Shown here: in pieces, positions 7,451 through 14,170 of the stretch
Layout: each line of letters begins with the position of its first letter
How positions within the stretch are numbered: the stretch's first letter is position 1
Assembly (NCBI GenBank): GCA_964497495.1
Contig: CAZCCZ010000047.1
Coordinates: forward strand, 1 to 22,903
Reading direction: 5' to 3'
Source: CAXXOK01 sp964497495
GTDB lineage: Bacteria; Bacillota; Clostridia; Christensenellales; Aristaeellaceae
DNA: 22,903 nucleotides
Made by a program: the position numbers and the translations under genes
Notes under the pieces: generated by a model
Told to the model about the DNA's origin: nothing
What the model saw: the letters and a program-made list of their open reading frames with translations, nothing else
Databases searched by the model: none

Positions 7451-8644
7451 ATGAGGCCGGTTGTCGGTATCGTCTGCGAATACGACCCTTTCCACCGCGG
7501 GCACGCGCGGCAGTTCGCCCTGATCCGGGAACGGCTGCCCGGCGCGCGCATCGTGTGCGTGATGAGCGGTTGCTTTACCCAGCGCGGGATGCCCGCGCTG
7601 TTCGCCCCCGCCTTCCGGGCGGAACAGGCGCTCGCGGCGGGCGCGGACGCGGTGCTGGAGCTGCCCTGCGCCTTCGCAGTACGGGAGGCGGAGCACTTCG
7701 CGCTGGGCGGCGTCGCAATGCTTAACGGGCTTGGGTTCGTCACGCACCTGTCCTTCGGGCTGGAAACGGACGACCTTGTCCCGCTTTCCGAAGCCGCCGC
7801 GCTGCTGGAAGCGCCCAACGGGGCGTTTACGGCCGCGTTGCGAGCGGCGCTGGCCGAAGGCAGGCCCTTCGCATCGGCGCAGGCGGCCGCCGTGGCCGCG
7901 GGGCTCGCCGGTTCCCCCACCGACGCCGAAGCCCTTTCCCGGGCGCTCGCGCGGCCCAACAACATTCTGGGCGTGTGCTACCTGCGGGCGCTTATGCGCC
8001 TGAAAAGCGAAATACTCCCTCTGCCCGTCCGGCGCGAAGGCGAGTACCACGCCGACGCACTGTCCGAGGCGGGCTGGCCCTCCGCCTCCGCAACGCGCAA
8101 GGCGTTCCTTTCGGGCGACGCCGCCGCCGCGGAAGCCGCCTGCGGCTACCCGCTCGCGGGCGTTCCCGTCCACCGCCCGGAGGCGCTGGACGCCGTACTG
8201 CTCCATCTTCTGCGCGAGGCGGACGCCGCCGCCCTGCGCGCCCTGCCGGACTGCAGCGAGGGGCTGGAAAACCGGCTCCGGAAGGCCGCGCGGGAGGCGA
8301 GCGGCCGCGCGGAACTGCTGTCCCTGCTTAAAACGAAGCGCTACGCCTACGCGCGTCTCAACCGTCTGCTGGCCCACGCGCTGCTGGGCGTGACTTCCGA
8401 TTTGCTGGCCGCGCATCCCCTGCCCGGTTACGCGCGGTTGCTGGGTTTCCGCAAAGACGGCCGCGACCTGCTTGAAAACTTCAACCGCAGCGCCGTGCCG
8501 GTGAACGCCAAGGCCGCGGACGGCGACGCCGACGACCCGCTCTACGCGCTGGACGCACGCGCCTACGACCTGTGGGCGCTGGGCGCGGGGCTGCCCGCCG
8601 GGCTGATGTACCGGCAAAGAGTAACAATATATTCAAATTACTAG
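7451..8644 (+). CDS. tmcAL: tRNA(Met) cytidine acetate ligase, YlbM family
   Basis: TmcAL activates acetate with ATP and acetylates the wobble cytidine of elongator tRNA-Met (ac4C34). The 397-residue product begins MRPVVGIVCEYDPFHRGHARQF. It shows the nucleotidyltransferase HxGH-type motif FHRGH at residues 14-18, the family segment MSGCFTQRG, and RPNNILGVCYLRAL further on. Length fits the family (about 400). GGAGG lies only 3 nt before ATG 7451. The last codons are odd: GC-rich sequence gives way to AT-rich DNA at about 8620, so the final residues (TIYSNY) may be encoded by the adjacent island rather than the ancestral gene. It is divergent from pta. Confidence 0.9.
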   Translation: MRPVVGIVCEYDPFHRGHARQFALIRERLPGARIVCVMSGCFTQRGMPALFAPAFRAEQALAAGADAVLELPCAFAVREAEHFALGGVAMLNGLGFVTHLSFGLETDDLVPLSEAAALLEAPNGAFTAALRAALAEGRPFASAQAAAVAAGLAGSPTDAEALSRALARPNNILGVCYLRALMRLKSEILPLPVRREGEYHADALSEAGWPSASATRKAFLSGDAAAAEAACGYPLAGVPVHRPEALDAVLLHLLREADAAALRALPDCSEGLENRLRKAAREASGRAELLSLLKTKRYAYARLNRLLAHALLGVTSDLLAAHPLPGYARLLGFRKDGRDLLENFNRSAVPVNAKAADGDADDPLYALDARAYDLWALGAGLPAGLMYRQRVTIYSNY

Positions 8645-8749
8645 TTATCCCCACATATTGATTTCATGTTCCATTTTATATAACAAAATGTTCAATATAA
8701 TATTGACATTTTTATACATACAACGTATTATTTACTATAGTGGGGATAA
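8645..8749. repeat. Ten-base inverted repeat bracketing the island promoter
   Basis: TTATCCCCAC (8645-8654) and GTGGGGATAA (8740-8749) are exact reverse complements, 85 nt apart. The second arm starts at about the expected transcription start. The first lies upstream of the -35 box. An imperfect dyad at 8687-8710 (AATGTTCAATAT facing ATATTGACATT, one base off) also overlaps the -35. Confidence 0.6.
8703..8731 (+). promoter_or_regulatory. Strong promoter of the AT-rich island
   Basis: TTGACA (8703-8708), a 17-nt spacer and TATTAT (8726-8731) give a near-consensus vegetative promoter. It would start transcription near 8738 and read the 62-residue ORF and the 323-residue gene. Confidence 0.8.
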
Positions 8750-8762
8750 ATGTGGACTGGAG

Positions 8763-8951
8763 ATGTCGAGGTATAATATGCTTCAGATAAAAATACGTAT
8801 GGGTTATAACAAGAGAAGTCAACGTTCAATTCTTGAGCAAGCCACAATACACAGATCATCTATTAAGGAGAACGAGAAAGTTCTAAAAAGGGCTACACTT
8901 AAGAAAAATAGATTGTGCCGGAGTGACTATGGATGGCTGAAAAAGGCTTAA
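8763..8951 (+). CDS. Small basic ORF, hypothetical
   Basis: This possible 62-residue protein begins MSRYNMLQIKIRMGYNKRSQ and ends GWLKKA. It is rich in Lys and Arg, with a likely helical middle (about residues 20-48). It begins about 25 nt after the predicted start of island transcription and overlaps the next gene by 19 nt in another frame, so the two could be translationally coupled. The ribosome binding site is poor: GGAG directly abuts the ATG. The same frame is open back to 8658, but that extension crosses the promoter. I do not recognise a family. It may instead be leader sequence or the remnant of a larger gene. Confidence 0.4.
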   Translation: MSRYNMLQIKIRMGYNKRSQRSILEQATIHRSSIKENEKVLKRATLKKNRLCRSDYGWLKKA

Positions 8952-9904
8952 ATAGTAATGGACAAACAAACCTGTGTTCTTGGTTAAAATCTCATTGGTT
9001 CATACGTTCACTGCTTATTTTTTTACCAACCATTTGGTTCACTGTTATTTTAAAGTTCTTTGGAAAGCTCATAGGTTTATGTAATGAAGATGGACAGAGT
9101 TTATCGACTTTTGGTATTGTTTCAACAGGAATTATTTGTCTTATTTCCTTTTTATTAATCATATTTAGTAGTTATCAAGATAAAAAAGTAAGTATTCATG
9201 AAAATAACAAAATTGAGTTAGAAGGAACAAGGAGCACATTATCTCTATATGTACTTTTACTAAACTCAATTTATAACATATGCACATCTAAATATGATAC
9301 ACTTGTTACCATCATGGAAGCCGTACAAAAACAGGTAACTATGCCTCCTATTATAGTATCAGATCCATTAAAACAGATTACATGTCTTGTTGATGAGCTA
9401 AGAACGTGCATATGCCAAATGACAAAAGTTGAAGAAAGAAATATCGCTGTTGCCATTGCTTTTGAGCCAGAATTAACGAAAGGAGAATGGGAATGGTTCA
9501 GAAATTGTAGAGGTATAGAAGGGGGAAAAAGTGTAAAAGAATTAATCGAAAATGAAAAATCGACATTCAACATTGTTTATTCTGGTAAAGAAGATTATGT
9601 TTTTGAAAATAGTAAATCACTTGCTCAAGATAATGGTAGATACATCACCGATAAGAAGGATAATTCCTCCCCAAATGGGTCGATTATATGTAAAAATATA
9701 ACTATTGGCCGTAGAGAAAGCTATCATTTTCGTGTAATATTAACAGTCTCAACATATGGAAAAAAGCTTGTTGGCGATGATGATGCAACTAGCATCGAGA
9801 ATGTAAAACGTAATATTGAGGAATCCATATTATATGAATTTGAAAAACGTCTTCAGATCGAATTGGTTCTGCTCTGGCTAAAGAATATGAATGAAGCAAA
9901 ATAG
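8933..9904 (+). CDS. Two-helix membrane protein with possible GAF-like cytoplasmic domain, unknown function
   Basis: This 323-residue protein starts at ATG 8933 with GGAG 9 nt upstream. Two hydrophobic segments, at about residues 24-44 and 60-80, should anchor it, with the remaining 240 residues on one side of the membrane. A middle helical part (about 95-160) is followed by a domain (about 165-315). That domain has alternating strands and helices ending in NGSIICKNITIG, a strand FRVILTVSTYG and a long final helix, a pattern resembling GAF-type sensor domains. This resemblance is a judgement by eye, not a search result. No catalytic or HTH motif is visible. Codon use is AT-rich, unlike all neighbours, so horizontal acquisition is likely. 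A sensor or a membrane effector of a defence or stress system is conceivable, but unproven. Confidence 0.8.
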   Translation: MAEKGLNSNGQTNLCSWLKSHWFIRSLLIFLPTIWFTVILKFFGKLIGLCNEDGQSLSTFGIVSTGIICLISFLLIIFSSYQDKKVSIHENNKIELEGTRSTLSLYVLLLNSIYNICTSKYDTLVTIMEAVQKQVTMPPIIVSDPLKQITCLVDELRTCICQMTKVEERNIAVAIAFEPELTKGEWEWFRNCRGIEGGKSVKELIENEKSTFNIVYSGKEDYVFENSKSLAQDNGRYITDKKDNSSPNGSIICKNITIGRRESYHFRVILTVSTYGKKLVGDDDATSIENVKRNIEESILYEFEKRLQIELVLLWLKNMNEAK

Positions 9905-9912
9905 TATATGGA

Positions 9913-10476
9913 TCACGGCACCAGCGGGTCTTCCGGCTCCGCACCGTCCTCCGGTGCGCCGCCGAGCGTCGTCGGCAGGGGCGGCAATTCCCGCACGTCC
10001 GAGATGCCGAAATGTTCCAGAAACTTATCCGTCGTCGCGTACAGGATAGGCCTGCCCAGCGTTTCCCTGCGGCCCACTTCCTTAATTAAGCCCTTCTGCA
10101 CCAGCGACTGCACGGAATAATCGCACTTCACCCCGCGCACTTCCTCCACCATGCCGCGGGTGGCGGGCTGCCGGTAGGCGATGATCGCCAGCGTTTCCAG
10201 CGCCGCCTGCGTGAGGGACTGCCGCTGCGCGGGCTGCAGCATTCGTTCCACGTAGGGCGCGTATTCCGCGCGGGTTTCCAGTCTCAGGTGGTCGCCGTAA
10301 CGCCGCACGGTCAGCCCGCAGGTCCGGCTTTCGTACTCCGCCTGCAAAAGCTCCACGGCCCGCACGGTTTCCATCTCGCTCAGGTCCAGTGCCTGCGCCA
10401 GGTCCGGTACGGTCACCGCATCGCCCGCGACGAACAGGATGGCCTCGATGGCATGGGCCGCGTCATTCGGCTGCAA
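9913..10476 (-). CDS. scpB: Segregation and condensation protein B
   Basis: ScpB is the winged-helix partner of ScpA in the SMC condensin complex that compacts and segregates chromosomes. The 187-residue product has the family start AIEAILFVAGDAVTVPDLA, the segment ALETLAIIAYRQPATRGMVEEVRGV, and GRPILYATTDKFLEHFGI near the C-terminus, followed by an acidic proline-rich tail. The start is TTG at 10476 with AAGGAGG 7 nt upstream. It overlaps the end of scpA by 14 nt, so translation is probably coupled. Its stop lies only 8 nt from the end of the AT-rich island gene on the other strand. Confidence 0.96.
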   Translation of the reverse strand: MQPNDAAHAIEAILFVAGDAVTVPDLAQALDLSEMETVRAVELLQAEYESRTCGLTVRRYGDHLRLETRAEYAPYVERMLQPAQRQSLTQAALETLAIIAYRQPATRGMVEEVRGVKCDYSVQSLVQKGLIKEVGRRETLGRPILYATTDKFLEHFGISDVRELPPLPTTLGGAPEDGAEPEDPLVP

Positions 10477-11200
10477 CGGCCTTCCTCCTTCCCTTCGTCA
10501 GCATGATCTTCCCGAAGGTGTCGTCCTGCGTTACGTGCGCCTTGCCCAGCCGGAGCAGTTCCAGCAGGGCGATGAAAAGGGTCACGACCTCCTCGCGGCA
10601 GGGCGAGGGGCCAAACAGTTCCTCAAAGCCGGTCGTTCCCGCGTGCAGGCGGCTCTGGATGGTTTTCATGCAGTGCTCCACGGTGTAGGTATCCCGTCGG
10701 ATGTCCCGCGGCACGAACTCCGCGTCCCCCGCTTCCCGCGGGGCGCGTTCCGCCACGCGCAGCAGCGCCTGCCAGAGCGCTTCCAGCGTAAGCCCGTCGA
10801 TCTCCAGCGTCGGGGGCGGCAGGGGCACTTCCTCCGGCAGTTTGCCGAACGCGCGCATGGCGCTCTGCTCGAACGCCGCCATGTTTTCGGCGCTTTCCTT
10901 GAACTGCTTGTAGGCGGTCAGCCGGTCGATCAGCGCCTGCTCCGGGTCCTCCTCGCCGTCCGCCTTCGGGGGGCGGGGCAGCAGAGCGCGGCTCTTGATC
11001 TCCACCAGCGTGGCGGCCATGGCGATAAACTCGCTGGCCTCCTCGGGGTCGAAATCCGCCGCGGTTTTCACCGCCTCAACGAACTGTTCCGTGATCTGGC
11101 TTACGAAGATATCCTTGATGTCGATCTTCGCCTTGCCGATCAGGTGCAGAAGCAGATCCAACGGGCCGTCGAACTGCTTCAGGCGGATATAAACGGCCAT
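10463..11200 (-). CDS. scpA: Segregation and condensation protein A
   Basis: ScpA is the kleisin that bridges the SMC heads and binds ScpB. The 245-residue product starts MAVYIRLKQFDGPLDLLLHLI, the diagnostic kleisin N-terminus, followed by KIDIKDIFVSQITEQFVE. It ends with the winged-helix-like C-terminus VVTLFIALLELLRLGKAHVTQDDTFGKI. The ATG at 11200 overlaps the stop of the upstream protease gene (TAATG), indicating coupling. The same frame runs open to 11608 inside that gene, but family alignment places the start here. Confidence 0.96.
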   Translation of the reverse strand: MAVYIRLKQFDGPLDLLLHLIGKAKIDIKDIFVSQITEQFVEAVKTAADFDPEEASEFIAMAATLVEIKSRALLPRPPKADGEEDPEQALIDRLTAYKQFKESAENMAAFEQSAMRAFGKLPEEVPLPPPTLEIDGLTLEALWQALLRVAERAPREAGDAEFVPRDIRRDTYTVEHCMKTIQSRLHAGTTGFEELFGPSPCREEVVTLFIALLELLRLGKAHVTQDDTFGKIMLTKGRRKAVAAE

Positions 11201-12003
11201 TACGCCGCGCCCTCCAGCAGCAGGAACAGGTGCAGCACGCCGCCCTCGATGGCGCCCGTCACGGTGGTCAGCACCGTGGTCAGCGCGCCGGAGAATACCA
11301 GCACCAGCAGGACGATCTGCGCGGCCTGGAAGAACTGGCGGTTCATGGTCAACTTGCCCTTTAAAACCAGGTCGTTGAGCACGTGGAAGCCGTCCAGCGG
11401 CGGGATGGGCAGGAGGTTGAAAACCGCGATGGCGACGTTCATGGACGAGAACAGCAACAGGAAGCGCTGCACATGCATCAGCCACGGGTGCAGCATGTAC
11501 TGCGAATAATCCCCGCCGGAACCGCTTAACAAAATCGAATAGCCTATCCCGTTGGAGGAAAGGAACTCCTTCGCCCCGCCGTTGGCGGCGATGACCGCCG
11601 GTTTCCACAGCAGCGGGTTAATCAGCGACGCCAGAAACAGCGACACGATGAACAGCGTCAGGTTGGTGGCGATACCCGCGATGGACACCAGAAAATCGTC
11701 CCGGCGGTAGTTGCCGCGGAAATTACGCGGGTTCACCGGCACGGGTTTGGCCCAGCCGAAGCCCAGCAGCACCAGCGAAATCGTCCCCAGCGGGTCCAGA
11801 TGCTTACGCGGATCCAGCGTCAGGCGCCCCAGCATCTTGGCTGTCGGGTCACCGCAGCGGTAGGCCACGTAGCCGTGGGCGATCTCGTGCAGCATCAGCG
11901 TCAGCAGCACGGCCACGGCGAAATACGCCATGTAGATGACGAACCCCACGGGATCGGTGGTCAGCCACGTCCACCAGGCTTGCAAACGGGAGAAAATGCC
12001 CAC
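11200..12003 (-). CDS. Site-2 protease family (M50) membrane metalloprotease
   Basis: This 267-residue polytopic membrane protein has the zinc motif HEIAHG at about residues 39-44, at the end of the first long membrane helix. The second M50 motif, NLLPIPPLDGFHVL, lies late in the protein and supplies the third metal ligand Asp. Five or more hydrophobic segments are visible, and there is no PDZ domain, as in the short YwhC/Rip-like group found in Bacillota. Such proteases cleave membrane-embedded substrates; the substrate here is unknown. It starts at GTG 12003 with GAGG 8 nt upstream. It sits 52 nt after punA and overlaps scpA, a neighbour pairing often seen in Clostridia. Confidence 0.93.
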   Translation of the reverse strand: MGIFSRLQAWWTWLTTDPVGFVIYMAYFAVAVLLTLMLHEIAHGYVAYRCGDPTAKMLGRLTLDPRKHLDPLGTISLVLLGFGWAKPVPVNPRNFRGNYRRDDFLVSIAGIATNLTLFIVSLFLASLINPLLWKPAVIAANGGAKEFLSSNGIGYSILLSGSGGDYSQYMLHPWLMHVQRFLLLFSSMNVAIAVFNLLPIPPLDGFHVLNDLVLKGKLTMNRQFFQAAQIVLLVLVFSGALTTVLTTVTGAIEGGVLHLFLLLEGAA

Positions 12004-12055
12004 GGTCGTACCTCGTTTCCTGAAAATGCGATGTCGCGGCGCACGCGCGCGACGC

Positions 12056-12880
12056 CTACAGCTGCCCGATCACGCCGTCCAGCAGCTTGCGGAACGTGCC
12101 CTTCACGCGGTTGCCCGTTTCCATGACTTCCTCGTGGTTAAGGGGCTGGTCCAGAATCCCGGCGGCCATGTTGGTGATGCAGCTGACGCCCAGCACGCGC
12201 ATGCCGCCGTGCCGCGCCACGAGGATTTCCGGCACGGTGCTCATACCCACCGCGTCCGCGCCCAGCGTGCGGGCCATGCGGATTTCGGCGGGTGTTTCGA
12301 ACGAAGGGCCGTTGAGCCAGCAATACACGCCCTGCTGCAGCGGGATTTCCAGCCTGCGCGCCGTTTCCACGGCCAGCGCCTGCAGGTCCCGGTCCATCGC
12401 GCGGCTCATATCCGGGAAACGCGGGCCGAACTCGTCCAGGTTGGGGCCGGTGAGCGGGTTCTTGCCGGACAGGTTGATAAAATCGGTGATCAGCATCAGG
12501 TCGCCCGCGTGGAAGTCCAGGTTCACGCCGCCCGCCGCGTTGGTGACGATCAGCGTCCGGACGCCCAGCTTCTGCATCACCCGCACGGGCAGGGTGACGT
12601 CCTTCATGTCGTACCCCTCGTAAGCGTGGAAGCGTCCCTGCATCATGCACACGCGCCTGCCGTGCAGCGTGCCCGTATGCCAGCGGCCCTTGTGGCCCGG
12701 CACCGTGGACACGGGAAAATGCGGGATATCCTTATAATCGATGTGTCCGGCGTCTTCCAGCGCTTCGGCGTAATCCCCCAGGCCGCTGCCCAGCACCACG
12801 GCGATGTCCGCCCCGCCGCACGCCTTCTCGATGGCTTTGGCCGCGCCATCAATCTTTTCCAGATACGTTTTCTTGCCCAT
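12056..12880 (-). CDS. punA: Purine nucleoside phosphorylase (PNP-I, trimeric type)
   Basis: This enzyme cleaves inosine, guanosine or their deoxy forms with phosphate, giving the base and (deoxy)ribose 1-phosphate. The 274-residue protein shows the phosphate-binding VVLGSGLGDYAEAL, PGHKGRWHTG, MQGRFHAYEGY, VTNAAGGVN, and the purine-site pattern GPSFETPAEIRMARTLGADAVGMSTVPE, all typical of the mammalian-like trimeric PNP class. ATG at 12880 has GGAGGG 7 nt upstream. It follows deoB by 12 nt. DeoB converts the sugar 1-phosphate to the 5-phosphate, so the two form a salvage pair. Confidence 0.96.
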   Translation of the reverse strand: MGKKTYLEKIDGAAKAIEKACGGADIAVVLGSGLGDYAEALEDAGHIDYKDIPHFPVSTVPGHKGRWHTGTLHGRRVCMMQGRFHAYEGYDMKDVTLPVRVMQKLGVRTLIVTNAAGGVNLDFHAGDLMLITDFINLSGKNPLTGPNLDEFGPRFPDMSRAMDRDLQALAVETARRLEIPLQQGVYCWLNGPSFETPAEIRMARTLGADAVGMSTVPEILVARHGGMRVLGVSCITNMAAGILDQPLNHEEVMETGNRVKGTFRKLLDGVIGQL

Positions 12881-12892
12881 GCCGAACCCTCC

Positions 12893-14059
12893 TTACAGGT
12901 TAAGTTCCGCCGCGAACGACGTCGCCCCGAACCGGTCCGGCAGGCCGAACCGTTCCGCAACGGTCGCTCCGATATCCGCGAAGGTCTTTCTCGTTCCCAG
13001 GTCGGTCAGCCCCGTCATTCTCGGCGACCACGCGCACACCGGGATATATTCCCGCGTGTGGTCGGTGCCCTTGAAGGTGGGGTCGCAGCCGTGATCGGCG
13101 CTGATGAGGATCAGGTCGTCCGACCTTGCCAGCCGCTTGGCCTCGCCCAGCGCCGCGTCGAAAGCCTCCAGCGCCGCGGCGTAGCCCGCCACGTCCCGCC
13201 GGTGGCCGTACACCATGTCCGTATCCACGAGGTTCACGAACACGAAGCCCTCGAAATCCCGTTTCATGGTTGTCAGCCACAGGTCGATGCAGGCGGGGTT
13301 ACCCGCGGTGTGCACGCTCTCGGCCAGCCCGCGCCGGCAGAAAATATCCCCGATCTTGCCGATGCCCATGGTGAAAACGCCCTTTTCGTACAGCGCGTCC
13401 AGCACCGTGCGGCCCGTGGGCTCCAGGCTGAAATCCTCCCGGCGCGGGGTGCGGGTGAACCCGCCCTGATGGGAACCGACGAACGGCCGCGCGATCACCC
13501 TGCCCACGGCGTACTCCCCGACGAGGATCTTTCGGGCGGCGCGGCACCACTCGTACAGGGTTTCCACGGGCACGATCTGTTCGTTGGCGGCGATCTGGAA
13601 CACGCTGTCCGCCGAGGTGTACACGATGGGATGCCCGGTTTTCAGGTGTTCCTCGCCCAGCACGTCCAATATCACGGTGCCGCTGGCGGCGTAGTTGCCC
13701 AGCGATTTGCGCCCGATGGCTTTCTCGAAGGCGCCGATGACCTCTTCGGGAAATCCGTTCGGAAAGGTGGGGAACGGTTTGGAAAGCGTGACGCCCGCCA
13801 TTTCCCAGTGGCCGGTGGTGGTATCCTTGCCGGGGCTCACCTCGGCGGCGCGGCCGTACGCGCCTTTGGCGTCCGCGGGCCGCCCGCAGGGCACCTCCGG
13901 TATGTACCCGAAGCCGATGGAAGCCAGGTTTCCCAGCTTCGGGTGCGCGCCCTCGATGGTATGCCGCAGCGTGCTCGCGCCCACGTCGCCGTACCTGTCC
14001 GCGTCCGGCAGCGCGCCCGCGCCCACGCTGTCCAGCACGATTAAAAACACGCGCTTCAT
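12893..14059 (-). CDS. deoB: Phosphopentomutase
   Basis: DeoB interconverts (deoxy)ribose 1-phosphate and 5-phosphate, feeding nucleoside sugars to central metabolism. The 388-residue protein has alkaline-phosphatase-superfamily metal-binding motifs: VLDSVGAGALPDADRYGDVG at the N-terminus, GKDTTTGHWEMAG at about residue 90, VYTSADSVFQIAAN, FVNLVDTDMVYGHRRD, and ISADHGCDPTFKGTDHTRE near the C-terminus. Length is normal. ATG at 14059 has AAGGGGG 8 nt upstream. It is first in a likely operon deoB-punA-M50-scpA-scpB and has its own promoter in the divergent gap. Confidence 0.97.
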   Translation of the reverse strand: MKRVFLIVLDSVGAGALPDADRYGDVGASTLRHTIEGAHPKLGNLASIGFGYIPEVPCGRPADAKGAYGRAAEVSPGKDTTTGHWEMAGVTLSKPFPTFPNGFPEEVIGAFEKAIGRKSLGNYAASGTVILDVLGEEHLKTGHPIVYTSADSVFQIAANEQIVPVETLYEWCRAARKILVGEYAVGRVIARPFVGSHQGGFTRTPRREDFSLEPTGRTVLDALYEKGVFTMGIGKIGDIFCRRGLAESVHTAGNPACIDLWLTTMKRDFEGFVFVNLVDTDMVYGHRRDVAGYAAALEAFDAALGEAKRLARSDDLILISADHGCDPTFKGTDHTREYIPVCAWSPRMTGLTDLGTRKTFADIGATVAERFGLPDRFGATSFAAELNL

Positions 14060-14086
14060 GGAAAAGCCCCCTTACGTACGTCCTCT

Positions 14087-14115
14087 ATTCTACACGAAAT
14101 CGCGGCGCTTGAAAA
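14087..14115 (-). promoter_or_regulatory. deoB promoter
   Basis: TTTTCA (14115-14110), a 17-nt spacer and TAGAAT (14092-14087) form a plausible vegetative promoter about 28 nt before the deoB start. Confidence 0.65.
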
Positions 14116-14129
14116 GTGATTTACTTTTC
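14111..14129. promoter_or_regulatory. Dyad covering both divergent -35 boxes (candidate operator)
   Basis: GAAAAGT-GATTT-ACTTTTC has perfect seven-base arms. It overlaps the -35 boxes of both deoB (minus) and the methyltransferase gene (plus), so one bound protein could control both. No cognate regulator can be assigned. Confidence 0.5.
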
Positions 14130-14148
14130 GGGCTTTCCACCGTACAAT
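14120..14148 (+). promoter_or_regulatory. Promoter of the THUMP methyltransferase gene
   Basis: TTTACT (14120-14125), a 17-nt spacer and TACAAT (14143-14148) predict a start near 14155. That lies downstream of the ATG at 14147, which supports the start at 14171. Confidence 0.65.
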
Positions 14149-14170
14149 GGTCGAAACGGGAGGGGACGCG

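Larger units (their letters stand above)
8621..9905. other. AT-rich inserted island between tmcAL and scpB
   Basis: Base composition drops abruptly from strongly GC-rich to strongly AT-rich at about 8620 and returns within a few bases of the scpB stop at 9913. The island lies exactly between two convergent genes. It carries its own promoter, a small ORF and a 323-residue membrane protein. Codon choice (AAA, ATA, TTA, AGA) differs from every other gene here. I see no transposase, integrase, long terminal repeats or target duplication, so the insertion mechanism is not evident. Confidence 0.85.

Noticed and set aside
7274..8617. Open frame of 447 codons on the minus strand opposite tmcAL
   Set aside because: tmcAL on the plus strand has clear family motifs. 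The antisense product is low-complexity, Gly/Arg/Gln-rich sequence.
8658..8762. Upstream extension of the 62-residue island ORF
   Set aside because: The extension crosses the near-consensus promoter, so it would not be on the transcript.
8621..9905. Island as an insertion sequence or integron
   Set aside because: There is no transposase or integrase frame, no terminal inverted repeats at the composition breaks, and no flanking target duplication that I could find.
11936..14044. Open frame of about 702 codons on the plus strand
   Set aside because: It is antisense to punA and deoB, is rich in His, Arg and Ala as expected from reverse-strand GC bias, and lacks any recognisable domain.
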